Positions 40,092-49,258 of a stretch of 64,000 bases of DNA are shown here, in pieces. The position numbers and the translations under genes were made by a program. Below the pieces are notes generated by a model. It was not told the origin of the DNA, searched no databases, and was given only the letters and a program-made list of their open reading frames with translations. This DNA comes from Methanosarcina sp. UBA289 (GTDB lineage Archaea; Halobacteriota; Methanosarcinia; Methanosarcinales; Methanosarcinaceae), in contig DAKJ01000004.1 of assembly GCA_002496565.1 (NCBI GenBank), positions 163,755-227,754 of the forward strand, in the 5' to 3' direction. The stretch's first letter is position 1; each line of letters begins with the position of its first letter.

Positions 40092-42602
40092 TTACTTACT
40101 CTTTTTCAGACCTGCAGCTGATAATTTTGAAGTTTTTTCTGCCCGTGGGGTTGCTGCTAAGTTTGTTGCCGGGCTTGCTGTTGAACTTGTTGCGGGGCGG
40201 TTTACAGAAGACTTTTCCCTGATTCTAGTTTCGGCTCCTTTGCCTGGCTTTTTCCAATATTTTCTGCCTTCCGGGCAGCGCCGGTTTACACAGAATTCTT
40301 CTTCTGGGCTTTCGCCTTCTTCTTTTAACCTGAACAGCTTCCAGCCGCAGGTTTCACAGGTTTTATCAAGCATAGTCAATTTTCCGGTTTTTGGGACTGA
40401 ATGGGTGTACCCACAGCGTTTTGTACAGCCCAGAAATCGAGTGTCTTTAAAGGTGATCAGGAACATACTTCCGTCACATTCCGGACAGGGACCGACCGTT
40501 TCTGGGGGATAACATTCTTTTTCAAGGTCGCAGGTAAAGCAGGGTCCTATGCCTACAGCCCAGTTATACTTATTTCCTACTTTCAGGACAGCTGCTGCTT
40601 CCTTTTTACATTCTTTGCTCCTGAGTACGGTTAGAGCTCCGGTTTTTGGCAAAGGATATGCATTTCGGCAGTCGGGATAGCCTGTACAGCCCACAAAGCG
40701 GCCGGAATCCGTTTGTACAATCCTGAGCACGTGTCCGCAGGCCTTACAGGTTCCAATGTAATTTTTTTTGTCTTCAAGGGCAGCTTCGTCCTTTATCGTA
40801 CCTGATATGCTTGAAGTTAGTTCCTTTTTATTTGCTTCAAGCTGGGCATACATTTCCCGAATTAGAGTTGTACCCTCATCAAGGGCGGCTTCAAACTCCT
40901 TTTTTCCATCTTCTACTTCCTGGATCAGAGCTTCGATCTTTGCTCTTATTTCCGGCCTTACAAGAATCGGGACGGTCAGAGAGAGCCCTTCCATAAGCGT
41001 AAAACCTGTATCTAGAATAGAGATAGTTTTTCCCTTTGTCTCAAGATACCCTCGCTTCTTATTTGTTTCAATATGGGTAGGAGCCGTTGCCTTTGTCCCG
41101 ATCCCGTTTTTGTCCATAAGGGTCAAAAGTTCTGCTTCGGTCAGTTTCTTTGGGGGGCTGGTTTTGGACTTTGTATTGCTGAGCTTTTTTATGCCCACTT
41201 TCTGGCCTTCTTCTACAAACGGGAGAAGCTTATCCTTTTTATTTTCAAAGGGATAGGCTTCGAGCCAGCCTGAATCCTTAAGCACGGTTCCGGATGAGTC
41301 AAAAGGTTCCTCCTGCACAAGCAGGTGAAGGTGGGTTTTTTCGAAAATTGCTGCTGGCATAAGACTTGCTAGGAAGTGCCTTGCTATAAGGTCGTAGACT
41401 TCAGGGGCCTGAGGGATATTTACTGCAGAGCTTACCTCTCCTCTTGAAGCCGCCCTGATTGGGTGGATAGGAGGGTGATCGTGCGCATCTTTCTCCCCGT
41501 TTTTCGGGACAATTGGGGCTATAAGGATAGACTCTGCAAAAGGCTTGTACTCCTTCTGTCGTGCAAAATCAAAGAGAAGGGACTTGAAATCAAAGTCCTC
41601 AGCGTACTTGTTTGTCTCGGTCCTGGGGTAGCTGGTAAACCCTGCAAGGTAAAGCTGTTCTGCAACCTCAAGGGCAAGTTCCGGGCTTATTCCAAGGAAC
41701 TTGGAAGCCCTTTTCAGGAATTCGGTAGTATTTAACGGATTAGGAGGGCTGGTTTTTGCTTCTTTTACTGTCTTTTTCGCAACTAATCCTTCCTTTGCTC
41801 CTTTCAGCCTCTTGAAGATCTCAGCGGCTTTTTCTTTATCATGAATATTTCCTGCTCTGTGAGTCCCTTCGAATTCTCCACCTTCTTTTTCTCCTTCTTT
41901 TCCGTTTTCTGCCGAGAAAATTGCCGTTATTTTCCAGAAGTCCTTTGCCTGAAAAGCCCGGATTGCCTTTTCTCTTTCATATACAAACCCACAGGTGGGC
42001 GTCTGGCAGGGACCGATAGAAAGGATGTCCTTTGTCCTTGCTCTTTCCCTTACCGAAAGCGTGACAAAACGGGTGAACGCGGCTCCCATTTTAAGATCCA
42101 GAATCTGTCTGGCTTCTGCAGCCATTGCCATATTATAGTCCGGGTTTATCAGGCTCTCAAAAGCTTTCCTTACCTCGTTTGGGGAAAGGGACGAGAAACG
42201 TGCCCTTGAAATCGGCACATTTGTTACTTCTTCTGCAAGTGTTTTGGCTTCAAATCCTATATTTTCTCCTTCTCGGTCATAGTCGCAGGCAAGAACGATC
42301 TTGTTTGCTCTTTTTGCCAGGTTTTTTACTGCAGCAGCGTAGTCAGCTCGCGTTACCAGTTTTTCAGGGTCGATTTCAAGGAGTATACCCGGGTTAACCT
42401 CGTTCCATTTGTTATACTGCTTCGGAAAATCATAATTCATAATATGTCCGGAAAGTCCCATTACCAGCCACTCTTCACCTTTCCACTTAAATTCGTATGC
42501 AGGCAGCCCTTCAACTGTTATCTTCTCAACTTCTCCCTCACCCAGGATGCTGGCAATCTGGGCGGCTGCCTTATTCTTTTCTGCAAATGCGACAACTGTC
42601 AT
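40092..42602 (-). CDS. topA: DNA topoisomerase I (type IA)
   Basis: An 836-residue type IA topoisomerase that relaxes negative supercoils by single-strand passage. The Toprim domain begins at the N terminus (VVAFAEKNKAAAQIASILG) and includes CDYDREGENIGFEA; the active-site Tyr is in FTSYPRTETNKY. The C-terminal 170 residues carry zinc fingers: CKACG...CTGYPDC, CFTCDLEKEC, CPECDG...CTKRCG and CETCGW. The open frame extends 65 codons upstream, but family and composition favour ATG 42602. The end is Lys/Ala-rich. It is divergent from thiC, with 595 bases of AT-rich leader between. Confidence 0.93.
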   Translation of the reverse strand: MTVVAFAEKNKAAAQIASILGEGEVEKITVEGLPAYEFKWKGEEWLVMGLSGHIMNYDFPKQYNKWNEVNPGILLEIDPEKLVTRADYAAAVKNLAKRANKIVLACDYDREGENIGFEAKTLAEEVTNVPISRARFSSLSPNEVRKAFESLINPDYNMAMAAEARQILDLKMGAAFTRFVTLSVRERARTKDILSIGPCQTPTCGFVYEREKAIRAFQAKDFWKITAIFSAENGKEGEKEGGEFEGTHRAGNIHDKEKAAEIFKRLKGAKEGLVAKKTVKEAKTSPPNPLNTTEFLKRASKFLGISPELALEVAEQLYLAGFTSYPRTETNKYAEDFDFKSLLFDFARQKEYKPFAESILIAPIVPKNGEKDAHDHPPIHPIRAASRGEVSSAVNIPQAPEVYDLIARHFLASLMPAAIFEKTHLHLLVQEEPFDSSGTVLKDSGWLEAYPFENKKDKLLPFVEEGQKVGIKKLSNTKSKTSPPKKLTEAELLTLMDKNGIGTKATAPTHIETNKKRGYLETKGKTISILDTGFTLMEGLSLTVPILVRPEIRAKIEALIQEVEDGKKEFEAALDEGTTLIREMYAQLEANKKELTSSISGTIKDEAALEDKKNYIGTCKACGHVLRIVQTDSGRFVGCTGYPDCRNAYPLPKTGALTVLRSKECKKEAAAVLKVGNKYNWAVGIGPCFTCDLEKECYPPETVGPCPECDGSMFLITFKDTRFLGCTKRCGYTHSVPKTGKLTMLDKTCETCGWKLFRLKEEGESPEEEFCVNRRCPEGRKYWKKPGKGAETRIREKSSVNRPATSSTASPATNLAATPRAEKTSKLSAAGLKKSK

Positions 42603-42899
42603 ATAAAATACCTTGATTCTGTTTTGAGATAATATTGGATTTAAAATAGTACAAATAAAGAAATATATAAAGGGATATATAAAGAAATGAATAATGATAT
42701 GCGTAAGAAAATGAACAGGAAAGCTTTCCCTTATGTCTCTTTTTCTCGTCTTGTCACTACATATCGGTTTAGGTTTAACTATACCTGTTGAGTTCAATTA
42801 TACTGGTAATCTGTAAAAGCCTTTTACTTTAAAAACAGTTTCCGTAGTTTTCGCTTTGTAATTTCTTAATACATGTACTAAATAATATGCATACATTAT

Positions 42900-43130
42900 T
42901 TATATATTTGCCTACTTATAGATATTAATTGACTTCCCAAAATTGACTTCTCAAACGTGAAAAGATATATATCAGTTCACTGTTTGTTCTTGTCTGCAAG
43001 ACAAATTTTGGATGTATCTTTATACTCAACTATTCGGTCAACCTTATTACGTGACGCTTAGTTGCAGTTAATAATGTTGATATTATTAGTGTTGATGTTA
43101 TTATTGATGTGCTTTATCCAGTACCGTTGA
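42900..43130 (+). promoter_or_regulatory. thiC promoter and long leader
   Basis: TTGACTTCCCAAAA and TTGACTTCTCAAAC form a direct repeat (42929-42958), followed by a TATA box AGATATATATCA near 42963. This leaves a leader of about 200 bases that holds repeated GTTGAT-TTATTA units (43075-43110). I find none of the conserved TPP-riboswitch boxes. Confidence 0.4.
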
Positions 43131-43197
43131 TCAATATCAGTATCTTTTAATTACTATCTTATTATAATTATCTCATTCACCTCAATCTGGAGTAAAA

Positions 43198-44484
43198 ATG
43201 ACACTGATGGAAGATGCGAAGAAGGGAATCATCACCCCTTCTATAGAAACTGTGGCAAAAGCTGAAGGAATAGACCCTGAAATTGTCCGATCCTGCGTGG
43301 CAAAGGGGCTGATAGCGATCCCAGTAAATGATAGGCGAGAGACCCTTCCTATTGGCATTGGCAAATATATGAGCACAAAGATCAATGCCAATGTCGGAAC
43401 TTCAAGGGACTGTATAGATATCGATGCCGAAATCGAAAAAGCAAAAGCTGCGGAAGCTTTTGGTGCTCATGCTGTAATGGATCTTTCTACAGGTGGGGAT
43501 CTGGATGAAATTCGTACTCGCATCCTGAAATCCGTTAACATTCCAGTCGGGACGGTTCCAATCTACCAGGCTGCAGCTTCTAGGAAAATTGTTGTGGAGA
43601 TGACTTCGGATGACATGTTCAACACCGTCCGAAAACATGCCAAGCAGGGTGTGGACTTTGTTACCGTGCATGCCGGAGTCAATTTAAATTCCCTTGAGCG
43701 CCTGCGACAGAGCGACAGGATAATGAATGTTGTGAGTCGCGGGGGCTCTTTTACTCTTGCCTGGATGCTGCACAACGGTGAAGATAATCCCTTTTATGCC
43801 GAGTATGATTATCTTCTTGAGATCGCAAAAGAATATGATATGACTCTGAGCCTTGGGGACGGTATGCGTCCTGGCTGCATTGCCGATGCTTCCGACCGCC
43901 CGAAGTTCATGGAGTTCATCACACTAGGAGAACTCGTAAAACGAGCAAGGGCTGCCAATGTCCAGACTTTTGTAGAAGGGCCGGGCCATGTACCCCTAAA
44001 CGAAATTGAATTGAGCGTCAGGGGCATGAAAGAGCTTTGTAACGATGCTCCTCTCTATCTTCTGGGCCCGCTCGTAACTGATATTGCGCCAGGCTTCGAT
44101 CACATTACAGGCGCGATCGGAGGAGCAGTTGCAGGGATGTACGGTACGGACTTCCTCTGTATGGTAACCCCCTCGGAGCATCTTGCCCTCCCAACCCTTG
44201 AGGATATAAAAGAAGGCCTGCTCGTAACAAAAGTTGCAGCCCACACAATTGACCTTATTAAGGAAGGCCCAAGAGAACATGCCTGGGAAAAAGACCTTGC
44301 TATGGCCTATGCCCGCAGGGACCTTGACTGGGAAAAACAGTTTGAACTGGCAATCGATGGCAACAGGGCCCGCAAAATCCGGGATGCTCGAAGAACTGAA
44401 AGCGATACCTGCTCTATGTGCGGGGATCTCTGTGCCTTGAAAATCGTAAAGGAAGCTTTTGAGGAAAGAAAGAAGGAAAAATGA
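43198..44484 (+). CDS. thiC: Phosphomethylpyrimidine synthase ThiC
   Basis: A 428-residue radical SAM enzyme that rearranges aminoimidazole ribotide to the hydroxymethylpyrimidine phosphate of thiamine. It has the short archaeal/anaerobe length (bacterial forms are near 600). The barrel is clear: AVMDLSTGGDLDEIRTRIL, SLGDGMRPGCIADASD and EGPGHVPLNEIE. The C-terminal cluster motif reads CSMCGDLC, a CX2CX3C spacing, one residue shorter than the usual CX2CX4C. A related enzyme of benzimidazole synthesis (BzaF) is a close paralogue and cannot be wholly excluded. ATG 43198 follows CTGGAG. It partners with Thi4. Confidence 0.88.
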   Translation: MTLMEDAKKGIITPSIETVAKAEGIDPEIVRSCVAKGLIAIPVNDRRETLPIGIGKYMSTKINANVGTSRDCIDIDAEIEKAKAAEAFGAHAVMDLSTGGDLDEIRTRILKSVNIPVGTVPIYQAAASRKIVVEMTSDDMFNTVRKHAKQGVDFVTVHAGVNLNSLERLRQSDRIMNVVSRGGSFTLAWMLHNGEDNPFYAEYDYLLEIAKEYDMTLSLGDGMRPGCIADASDRPKFMEFITLGELVKRARAANVQTFVEGPGHVPLNEIELSVRGMKELCNDAPLYLLGPLVTDIAPGFDHITGAIGGAVAGMYGTDFLCMVTPSEHLALPTLEDIKEGLLVTKVAAHTIDLIKEGPREHAWEKDLAMAYARRDLDWEKQFELAIDGNRARKIRDARRTESDTCSMCGDLCALKIVKEAFEERKKEK

Positions 44485-44601
44485 GGTTCTTTCAATTTTT
44501 ATTTCAGTTGAATACCCCACTAGCTTGCTATGTGGATGGAAAACTTCCCCGGTAACCGTTGATGATAATATGATTTCTCAATTCCATTTTCGGTTATTAA
44601 C

Positions 44602-44739
44602 GAGCATCCCAAAACCAATTTTATTCTCAAATCATTAATTTTTAAATTTTTTTACGAGTTGTTTTTCGTGATCTGAAACTTGATTGATTATTCGGAATAC
44701 AGGATTCAGAGAAGTAATTTTGAGTTTTGGGATCAGCTC
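44602..44739 (+). mobile_element. MITE-like element, family 2, copy A
   Basis: A 138-base element downstream of thiC. The left end is GAGCATCCCAAAACCAATTT; the right end is the reverse complement of GAGCTGATCCCAAAACTCAA. A second copy with the same ends lies at 49479-49606. The interior is AT-rich and shares TTTATTCTCA and AAACTTGATT with that copy. No coding remnant is visible. Confidence 0.65.
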
Positions 44740-44799
44740 AACTTCTACTCAAACCAAATTATTTAGGGTTATTATTTCCTTTAACGGAATTTGGAGTGG

Positions 44800-45108
44800 T
44801 GGCGCGAACATACCCTGTTGCTTGCAGCGGGATGCGCCAACTCAACTTTGATTCTATATCCCTATCCTTGATCTGCTTGAAACAGAAAATACAAACTTGA
44901 AAATACAATTATTGGTCACAAATATTTAGCACAGGTTAGGATAAGATTTCTTTTTGAAATACCTTCAAATAAAAAAGGCAAGGGAAAATTAATTGAATTG
45001 GCTTGCAGGGATCTGGAGTTTTTGCAAGAACAACTGAATGATTAGTTTTAATTTTCCTATGCGGAACCTGTGCAAAATTTTATAATCATTTAAAATAATT
45101 TTAAAAGC
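44800..45108. other. Spacer with a TGGCGC/GCGCCA hairpin and a dead-looking short frame
   Basis: TGGCGC (44797-44804 region) pairs with GCGCCA 30 bases later. From 44980 a frame reads KKGKGKLIELACRDLEFLQE then QLND and stops; it has no start and may be the tail of a lost gene. Confidence 0.35.
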
Positions 45109-45225
45109 ATGTCAACAATAAGCTCTAGTGTCGTAACATTTTTTGGAATCCCTGTAGTCGATATTATATTTTTTATTATTTTTATATGTGTTTTATATCT
45201 AATTTATAAAAAGTTTGGAAAATAA
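45109..45225 (+). CDS. Tiny single-helix membrane peptide 1
   Basis: A 38-residue frame: MSTISSSVVTFFGIPVVD, then a membrane helix (IIFFIIFICVLYLIY) and KKFGK. It ends one base before the ATG of a second, related peptide. The shared plan (Ser/Thr N terminus, a GIP motif, one helix ending LYL, then a basic tail) in two adjacent frames argues against chance. Function unknown; small hydrophobic toxins and membrane-complex subunits both look like this. Confidence 0.5.
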   Translation: MSTISSSVVTFFGIPVVDIIFFIIFICVLYLIYKKFGK

Positions 45226-45226
45226 T

Positions 45227-45346
45227 ATGTCCCCTACATTAATATTAAAGAGTTTCACCGAATTAGGAATTCCTGAAATATACACAATGATTTTTATTAT
45301 CATCATCTTATACCTACTTCTTAAAAATTTAGAAAATAGAAAGTAA
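45227..45346 (+). CDS. Tiny single-helix membrane peptide 2
   Basis: A 39-residue frame, MSPTLILKSFTELGIPEI, then a helix (MIFIIIILYLLL) and KNLENRK. It is related to the preceding peptide by the GIP motif and helix, and is coupled to it (TAA-T-ATG). Neither has a strong ribosome-binding site; the second may be translated by re-initiation. Confidence 0.5.
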   Translation: MSPTLILKSFTELGIPEIYTMIFIIIILYLLLKNLENRK

Positions 45347-45544
45347 ATCGGCACATACATAGGAAGATATCTTTTAAAGACTCTAATTAAAATCACACTA
45401 AATTCACTTGGATTTAAGCTCTAATAGATTGATCTTTTTTAATTTCAAATAGTAAATGGATTCCGTTCTTTTTAAGATTTCTTCTATTTTTGAGACATTG
45501 TATTATTTATTTTGCTGTTAATGGCGTACTTGCTCCAAGGATAC

Positions 45545-45841
45545 CTAATAAAGTAAAAGTTGAAATTCCTTCATAACAAGCGTAGAAACTATACCAGCAG
45601 CAACTCCAGTTATACCTATAGCTAAATTGTTTCTAAGTTCTCTTTTCACTTCAGTCCATTCATGTTCATGCATAGTAATTTCATCATTTATCTCAGTAGA
45701 GATTTCCTTTATTTTGTATGGAAAATTTGAGTCATTAAGCGCTAGCAATTTCAGGTATGTGTAACCTAGCAGAACGTTTGAAATTAATCTGTTTAATGTA
45801 TCCATCACCCGGCTTATATTCTGGTATGCATTAGAGTGCAT
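45545..45841 (-). CDS. Hypothetical protein with C-terminal hydrophobic segment
   Basis: A 98-residue protein. Residues 20-75 are charged and helical (ISTEINDEITMHEHEWTEVK); residues 75-95 (IGITGVAAGIVSTLVM) form one membrane-like helix. No family is recognised. It lies five bases downstream of nothing on its own strand: the DUF2156 gene upstream ends at 45846 on its right side, so the two genes run in the same direction and may be separated only by a few bases, suggesting co-transcription. Confidence 0.5.
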   Translation of the reverse strand: MHSNAYQNISRVMDTLNRLISNVLLGYTYLKLLALNDSNFPYKIKEISTEINDEITMHEHEWTEVKRELRNNLAIGITGVAAGIVSTLVMKEFQLLLY

Positions 45842-45845
45842 ACTC

Positions 45846-46760
45846 TCATATGATACATGGAAAGCAGGTTCGACGTTTAAGCGAATAAACCTCTACCGTG
45901 TGGTGCGGGTGATATCTCAGCTTCGCTTTTCGAAGTCCACTGATGCCGAGATCGCTTTCCCGGTTGATATATTCAACCTCGTTGGCAAGAAGCGCTGCAG
46001 TTTCCGCATTGATTACCTTATAAATTCCTTCATATTCCGGCAGTCCTTTCTCAAAATGGATTAACGCTGTATTAGCGTTGAGGCGCTCAAAAAGAGAGAT
46101 AGCACCTATCTGTGAACCTACCCTTATCAAAAGGCCTCTAAGGGGCAGTTCGGTTAAGTGTTCGATTGCATAGGAGACAGCTTCTATTTCGTGGGTAAGG
46201 GTGAAATTCTCCTCGCACTTTTTGCTCTCACACCATTTTACTAGGAACTCCACTATCTCTTTCCGGTTTTCGGGAGTTATCGGCTCGATAGAGTGCCAGT
46301 ATTTCTTTCGAAATTTGTTTATCTGGCTGCGGATCTTGAGATATTTCTTTCCCGGAAGCTCAGCAAGGTCGAGGGCCCGGTACACATACTCAAAATGATT
46401 TAGATCTGGAACCAGCAAAAGATCAGGATCGACTTTTTTCATCCACTTTGCAGTTTCAGGATCGATAAGTATAAGGGGCTTATTATCGTCGCCGATTTCC
46501 AGAGCCAGCCGTATTACTTCACGCATGAGCGCAGGATCACGAGGGCCTATAGGCGGGTGTAAGCGTGTCACTCCTCCGGCGGTGCACGAAAGAATCAAGT
46601 TTTCATTCACATATGCATACCGGTAATGCATAAAGTGGTTCCAGCAGACCATGCTTGTGAAAGTATTGTCGCCGTGGGTTTGTGGGTAGAGTGCGTAATG
46701 GCGCTCGAAAAAAGCCCGATCTGCGAGCGTGACAGGTTTGAAATCTGTTTGACCAAGCAT
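45846..46760 (-). CDS. DUF2156 (GNAT-fold) protein, LPG-synthase-like
   Basis: About 304 residues matching DUF2156, a double-GNAT fold related to the aminoacyl-phosphatidylglycerol synthase domain. Landmarks: FKPVTLADRAFFERHYALYP at the start, PQTHGDNTFTSMVCWNHFMH, the helix KKYLKIRSQINKFRKKY and the C-terminal EYINRESDLGISGLRKAKLR, which is strongly conserved in the family. Members probably transfer an acyl or aminoacyl group, but the substrate is not known. ATG 46760 is taken as the start; TTG 46769 is possible. The short hydrophobic protein gene follows directly. Confidence 0.8.
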   Translation of the reverse strand: MLGQTDFKPVTLADRAFFERHYALYPQTHGDNTFTSMVCWNHFMHYRYAYVNENLILSCTAGGVTRLHPPIGPRDPALMREVIRLALEIGDDNKPLILIDPETAKWMKKVDPDLLLVPDLNHFEYVYRALDLAELPGKKYLKIRSQINKFRKKYWHSIEPITPENRKEIVEFLVKWCESKKCEENFTLTHEIEAVSYAIEHLTELPLRGLLIRVGSQIGAISLFERLNANTALIHFEKGLPEYEGIYKVINAETAALLANEVEYINRESDLGISGLRKAKLRYHPHHTVEVYSLKRRTCFPCII

Positions 46761-46989
46761 TTTAAACAAGACTTTTTTGGCTTCATACTTATTTTTATTG
46801 GCAATTTTAGGCTAACAAAAATTACATGCATTGAGCTAAATCAAATAAATTCAGTTTTATCAAACTTATTGAGGTTATCTAAATCTATCGATTCGATAAA
46901 TAAATGGAAAAACGTAAGAGAACGAAATAAAATTCGCAAAGTATGGAGTAAAATCCTAGTTCTGAGAAAAAGTAATTGAAAAAGTAATG

Positions 46990-47115
46990 TTTCCTCACTG
47001 CATAAAGCTTGTAAAAGAAACTGCGGAAGAATAGAATGGGCAGTCCTTGACTGAAACCCTGCAAGGGAATTCTATGAACATCTTGGAGGAGGCCCTGTAG
47101 ATGGTGGTATGTCTA
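46990..47115 (+). pseudogene. GNAT acetyltransferase fragment with in-frame TGA
   Basis: The frame reads LHKACKRNCGRIEWAVLD, TGA, NPAREFYEHLGGGPVDGG. This is the conserved C-terminal part of a GNAT acetyltransferase (GC-R-EW-VLDWN-PA-FYE-LG), where the usual Trp (TGG) is now TGA. The N-terminal domain is missing. No start is present. Confidence 0.65.
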
Positions 47116-47202
47116 CTGCATAAACGATGAAAAATTATAAAGTTACTTAAAAAATGAACTTGGGGAAAAATTCTCTGCAAGAATAATGACTGTTTTGGAC
47201 CA

Positions 47203-47256
47203 AGTTTTTCACGTAACATCTAAGTTTTCGCGTTAAATCTAAATTTTTACGTTACA
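47203..47256. repeat. CGTTACATCTAA-type direct repeats at the end of the DUF3303 gene
   Basis: CGTAACATCTAAGTTTT, CGTTAAATCTAAATTTTTA and CGTTACATC follow one another, the last overlapping the stop region of the DUF3303 gene. A related GTTACATCTAAC occurs at 47712-47723 before the gene. Confidence 0.5.
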
Positions 47257-47657
47257 TCTTCCTGCTGAACAAAAGAATGGTGTTCAAGACGTTCAATTCT
47301 CTTTTCAAGGTTCTCAATTTGCTGAATCAGTTCTTCTGAGACTTCTCCACCCTCACCCTGCCCAGCGCCTGGTCCTTTTCCTCCAGCTTTTTCGGCAAGT
47401 TTTTCGGCCAGCTGCATAAATTTGTCCAGTCTCATAACCGGAAACGTTTCAAACCTGCACAGCCCTATGAAAGGAAACACAGATGATGCATACGTTTTTT
47501 CGTCGTCAGTTTCATAAATTATAAATGTGCGGTAGCCGGTAAGGTCAGTCCATTCGTCGATTACTTTTATGCCTTTTGGGTATTCATAATTCGCATAGAA
47601 TTTTGCGACTTTCAAGGAGTCTTTTGGCTCCCAGGTTATTATATCCATCAGTAACAT
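47247..47657 (-). CDS. DUF3303 protein with coiled-coil tail
   Basis: A 133 to 136-residue protein. Residues 1-90 match DUF3303 (MDIITWEPKDSLKVAKFYAN; GYRTFIIYETDDEKTYASSV), a ferredoxin-like fold of unknown function found widely in methanogens. The tail has a Gly-rich linker (GGKGPGAGQGEGGE) and a short coiled coil (IENLEKRIERLEHH). ATG 47648 lies about nine bases after AGGA and is preferred over ATG 47657. Monocistronic. Confidence 0.75.
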   Translation of the reverse strand: MLLMDIITWEPKDSLKVAKFYANYEYPKGIKVIDEWTDLTGYRTFIIYETDDEKTYASSVFPFIGLCRFETFPVMRLDKFMQLAEKLAEKAGGKGPGAGQGEGGEVSEELIQQIENLEKRIERLEHHSFVQQEDVT

Positions 47658-47978
47658 TTCCTAATACCCCCAAACTCAAAATTCGATCCTAATTCAGTTA
47701 AATCGAAATTCTGTTACATCTAACTTGAATCGGCTTCAAAGATATATTTGGTAAAGTTAGTATTGTTTCTCTTCAAACTGGCATATACTTTTAGGAACAA
47801 ATGTTACGTAAAACAGGTTCTAAAAAGGGGATTCACCTCTATTTTTTTCGGCTGAGATAATATTTAAGTTGCGTCTAGTTAAAATTTGAAAAGTTTTACA
47901 ATTTTCTATCTGAGTAGGGAGTAAATTGTGTTTAAAAAGCAGAACTTTAAAAGTCACACCCGTTTTCTGGCTAAAAAC

Positions 47979-48263
47979 TTATTTCCTTAATATCTGAACA
48001 TAATGTTCCATGTATACATTTTTGGGTACTGATCTCATTGCGATATACAAAAGAATAGGAATAATTACCAGGTCATCAAGATGTCCAATTACAGGTATGA
48101 AATCCGGTATTAAGTCGATTGGTGATAATGCATAGCCTATAGCGATCCATAATAGTATTCTTGCAGTTTTTGGGGTTCGAGGATCTGCATATATAAGTTT
48201 ACATAGCTCTATGTACTTTTTTGCATTATCCTTTATTTCTTTCAGTTTCCACATAACTACCAT
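47979..48263 (-). CDS. YkvA-type (DUF1232) membrane protein
   Basis: A 94-residue protein matching DUF1232: LIYADPRTPKTARILLWIAI, then ALSPIDLIPDFIPVIGHLDD, the family signature, and a second helix (LVIIPILLYIAMRSVP). Function unknown; found in many bacteria and archaea. ATG 48263 or ATG 48254 could start it. It is preceded by a 490-base AT-rich spacer with no visible gene. Confidence 0.85.
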   Translation of the reverse strand: MVVMWKLKEIKDNAKKYIELCKLIYADPRTPKTARILLWIAIGYALSPIDLIPDFIPVIGHLDDLVIIPILLYIAMRSVPKNVYMEHYVQILRK

Positions 48264-48754
48264 AGATACAAAATTGATTGTTTATAAATAATTATCTGTA
48301 TTATTAAAAATATATATTCAGTGAACTGTGGAAACAATAGCCTAATTTTCTAATATAGTTTGATGTAATTGAAGTTCCCGGTCAGCGCTGTGAATTTGCT
48401 GTGAACCTGCTATAAATTTGAAGCCAAGTTTTGTACCTATGTACATCCTGGTTCTTTCGATGTGGAAATTTAATTTTATTCCTTATTTATATTTCTATTA
48501 ATATTATAATATATGGATAATAACAGTTACGTTGCGTATGTTTGAAATTGACTTTGTTAGCAAGTTCTAATGGATGAAACGGTGAGAAAATTTACTTTTG
48601 TTAGTATCTCATCAAAAACAAACTGGAACTATTTATTGTTAAAATAAATGTGTTTGCTAACATTGGGTAGATTGAAAAACCAACATCTGTAACATTGATA
48701 TGTAAAATTGATACGTAAAATTGGTGTAGTTGAAACAGATTGGGGGAATGAATA

Positions 48755-49258
48755 ATGGGTATAAAAAAGACATTGGCTATTTTGCTGGTAGTCTGTTTTA
48801 TAGTGTCAGTGACAGTTGCGGCGGTAAGCGCAAACCAGCAAGAATATAACAAAGGCTATAAAGACGGCTGCAGAGATGGCTATAAAGATGGATTTAGAGA
48901 GGGCAAAGCTGACAGCAAGAAGCCCTACAGTGCATTTATGAAGAGAGAAGCCCGGATAAGTGATTATGCCAAAGGCTATGAAAGAGGTTATAGTGATTGC
49001 TTCCCAAGAGGTTATCAAGCAGGCCTGAAAGCTGGGTCGGGAGGCGGAAAACAGAAAGAATATGACAGAGGCTACAAAGACGGTTGCAGAGATGGCTATA
49101 AAGACGGGTTTAGAGAGGGTAAAGCTGACAGCAAGAAGCCCTACAGTGCATTTATAAAGAGAGAAGCCCGGATAAGTGATTATGCCAAAGGCTATGAAAG
49201 AGGTTATAGTGACTGCTTCCCAAGAGGTTATCAAGCAGGCCTGAACATTAGAAGATAA
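48755..49258 (+). CDS. Exported GX3-repeat protein with two near-identical tandem repeats
   Basis: A 167-residue protein. A signal peptide (TLAILLVVCFIVSVTVAAVSA) is followed by two units of about 74 residues, each starting YKDGCRDGYKDGFREGKADS and ending YERGYSDCFPRGYQAGL. Every unit has Gly at four-residue steps (GYxxGxxxGxxxG), as in the deca-GX3 pattern of Yae1-like proteins, and two cysteines. The two units are nearly identical at DNA level, so the duplication is recent. The SD is GGGGGAATG before ATG 48755. It is probably secreted or on the surface; function unknown. Confidence 0.7.
   Translation: MGIKKTLAILLVVCFIVSVTVAAVSANQQEYNKGYKDGCRDGYKDGFREGKADSKKPYSAFMKREARISDYAKGYERGYSDCFPRGYQAGLKAGSGGGKQKEYDRGYKDGCRDGYKDGFREGKADSKKPYSAFIKREARISDYAKGYERGYSDCFPRGYQAGLNIRR

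Noticed and set aside
40051..42632. Several 60-160 codon frames antisense to topA
   Set aside because: All are shadows of the topA reading frame without start sites or domains.
42900..43197. A TPP riboswitch before thiC
   Set aside because: The leader is long enough, but the conserved CUGAGA and ACCUGA-type boxes are absent.
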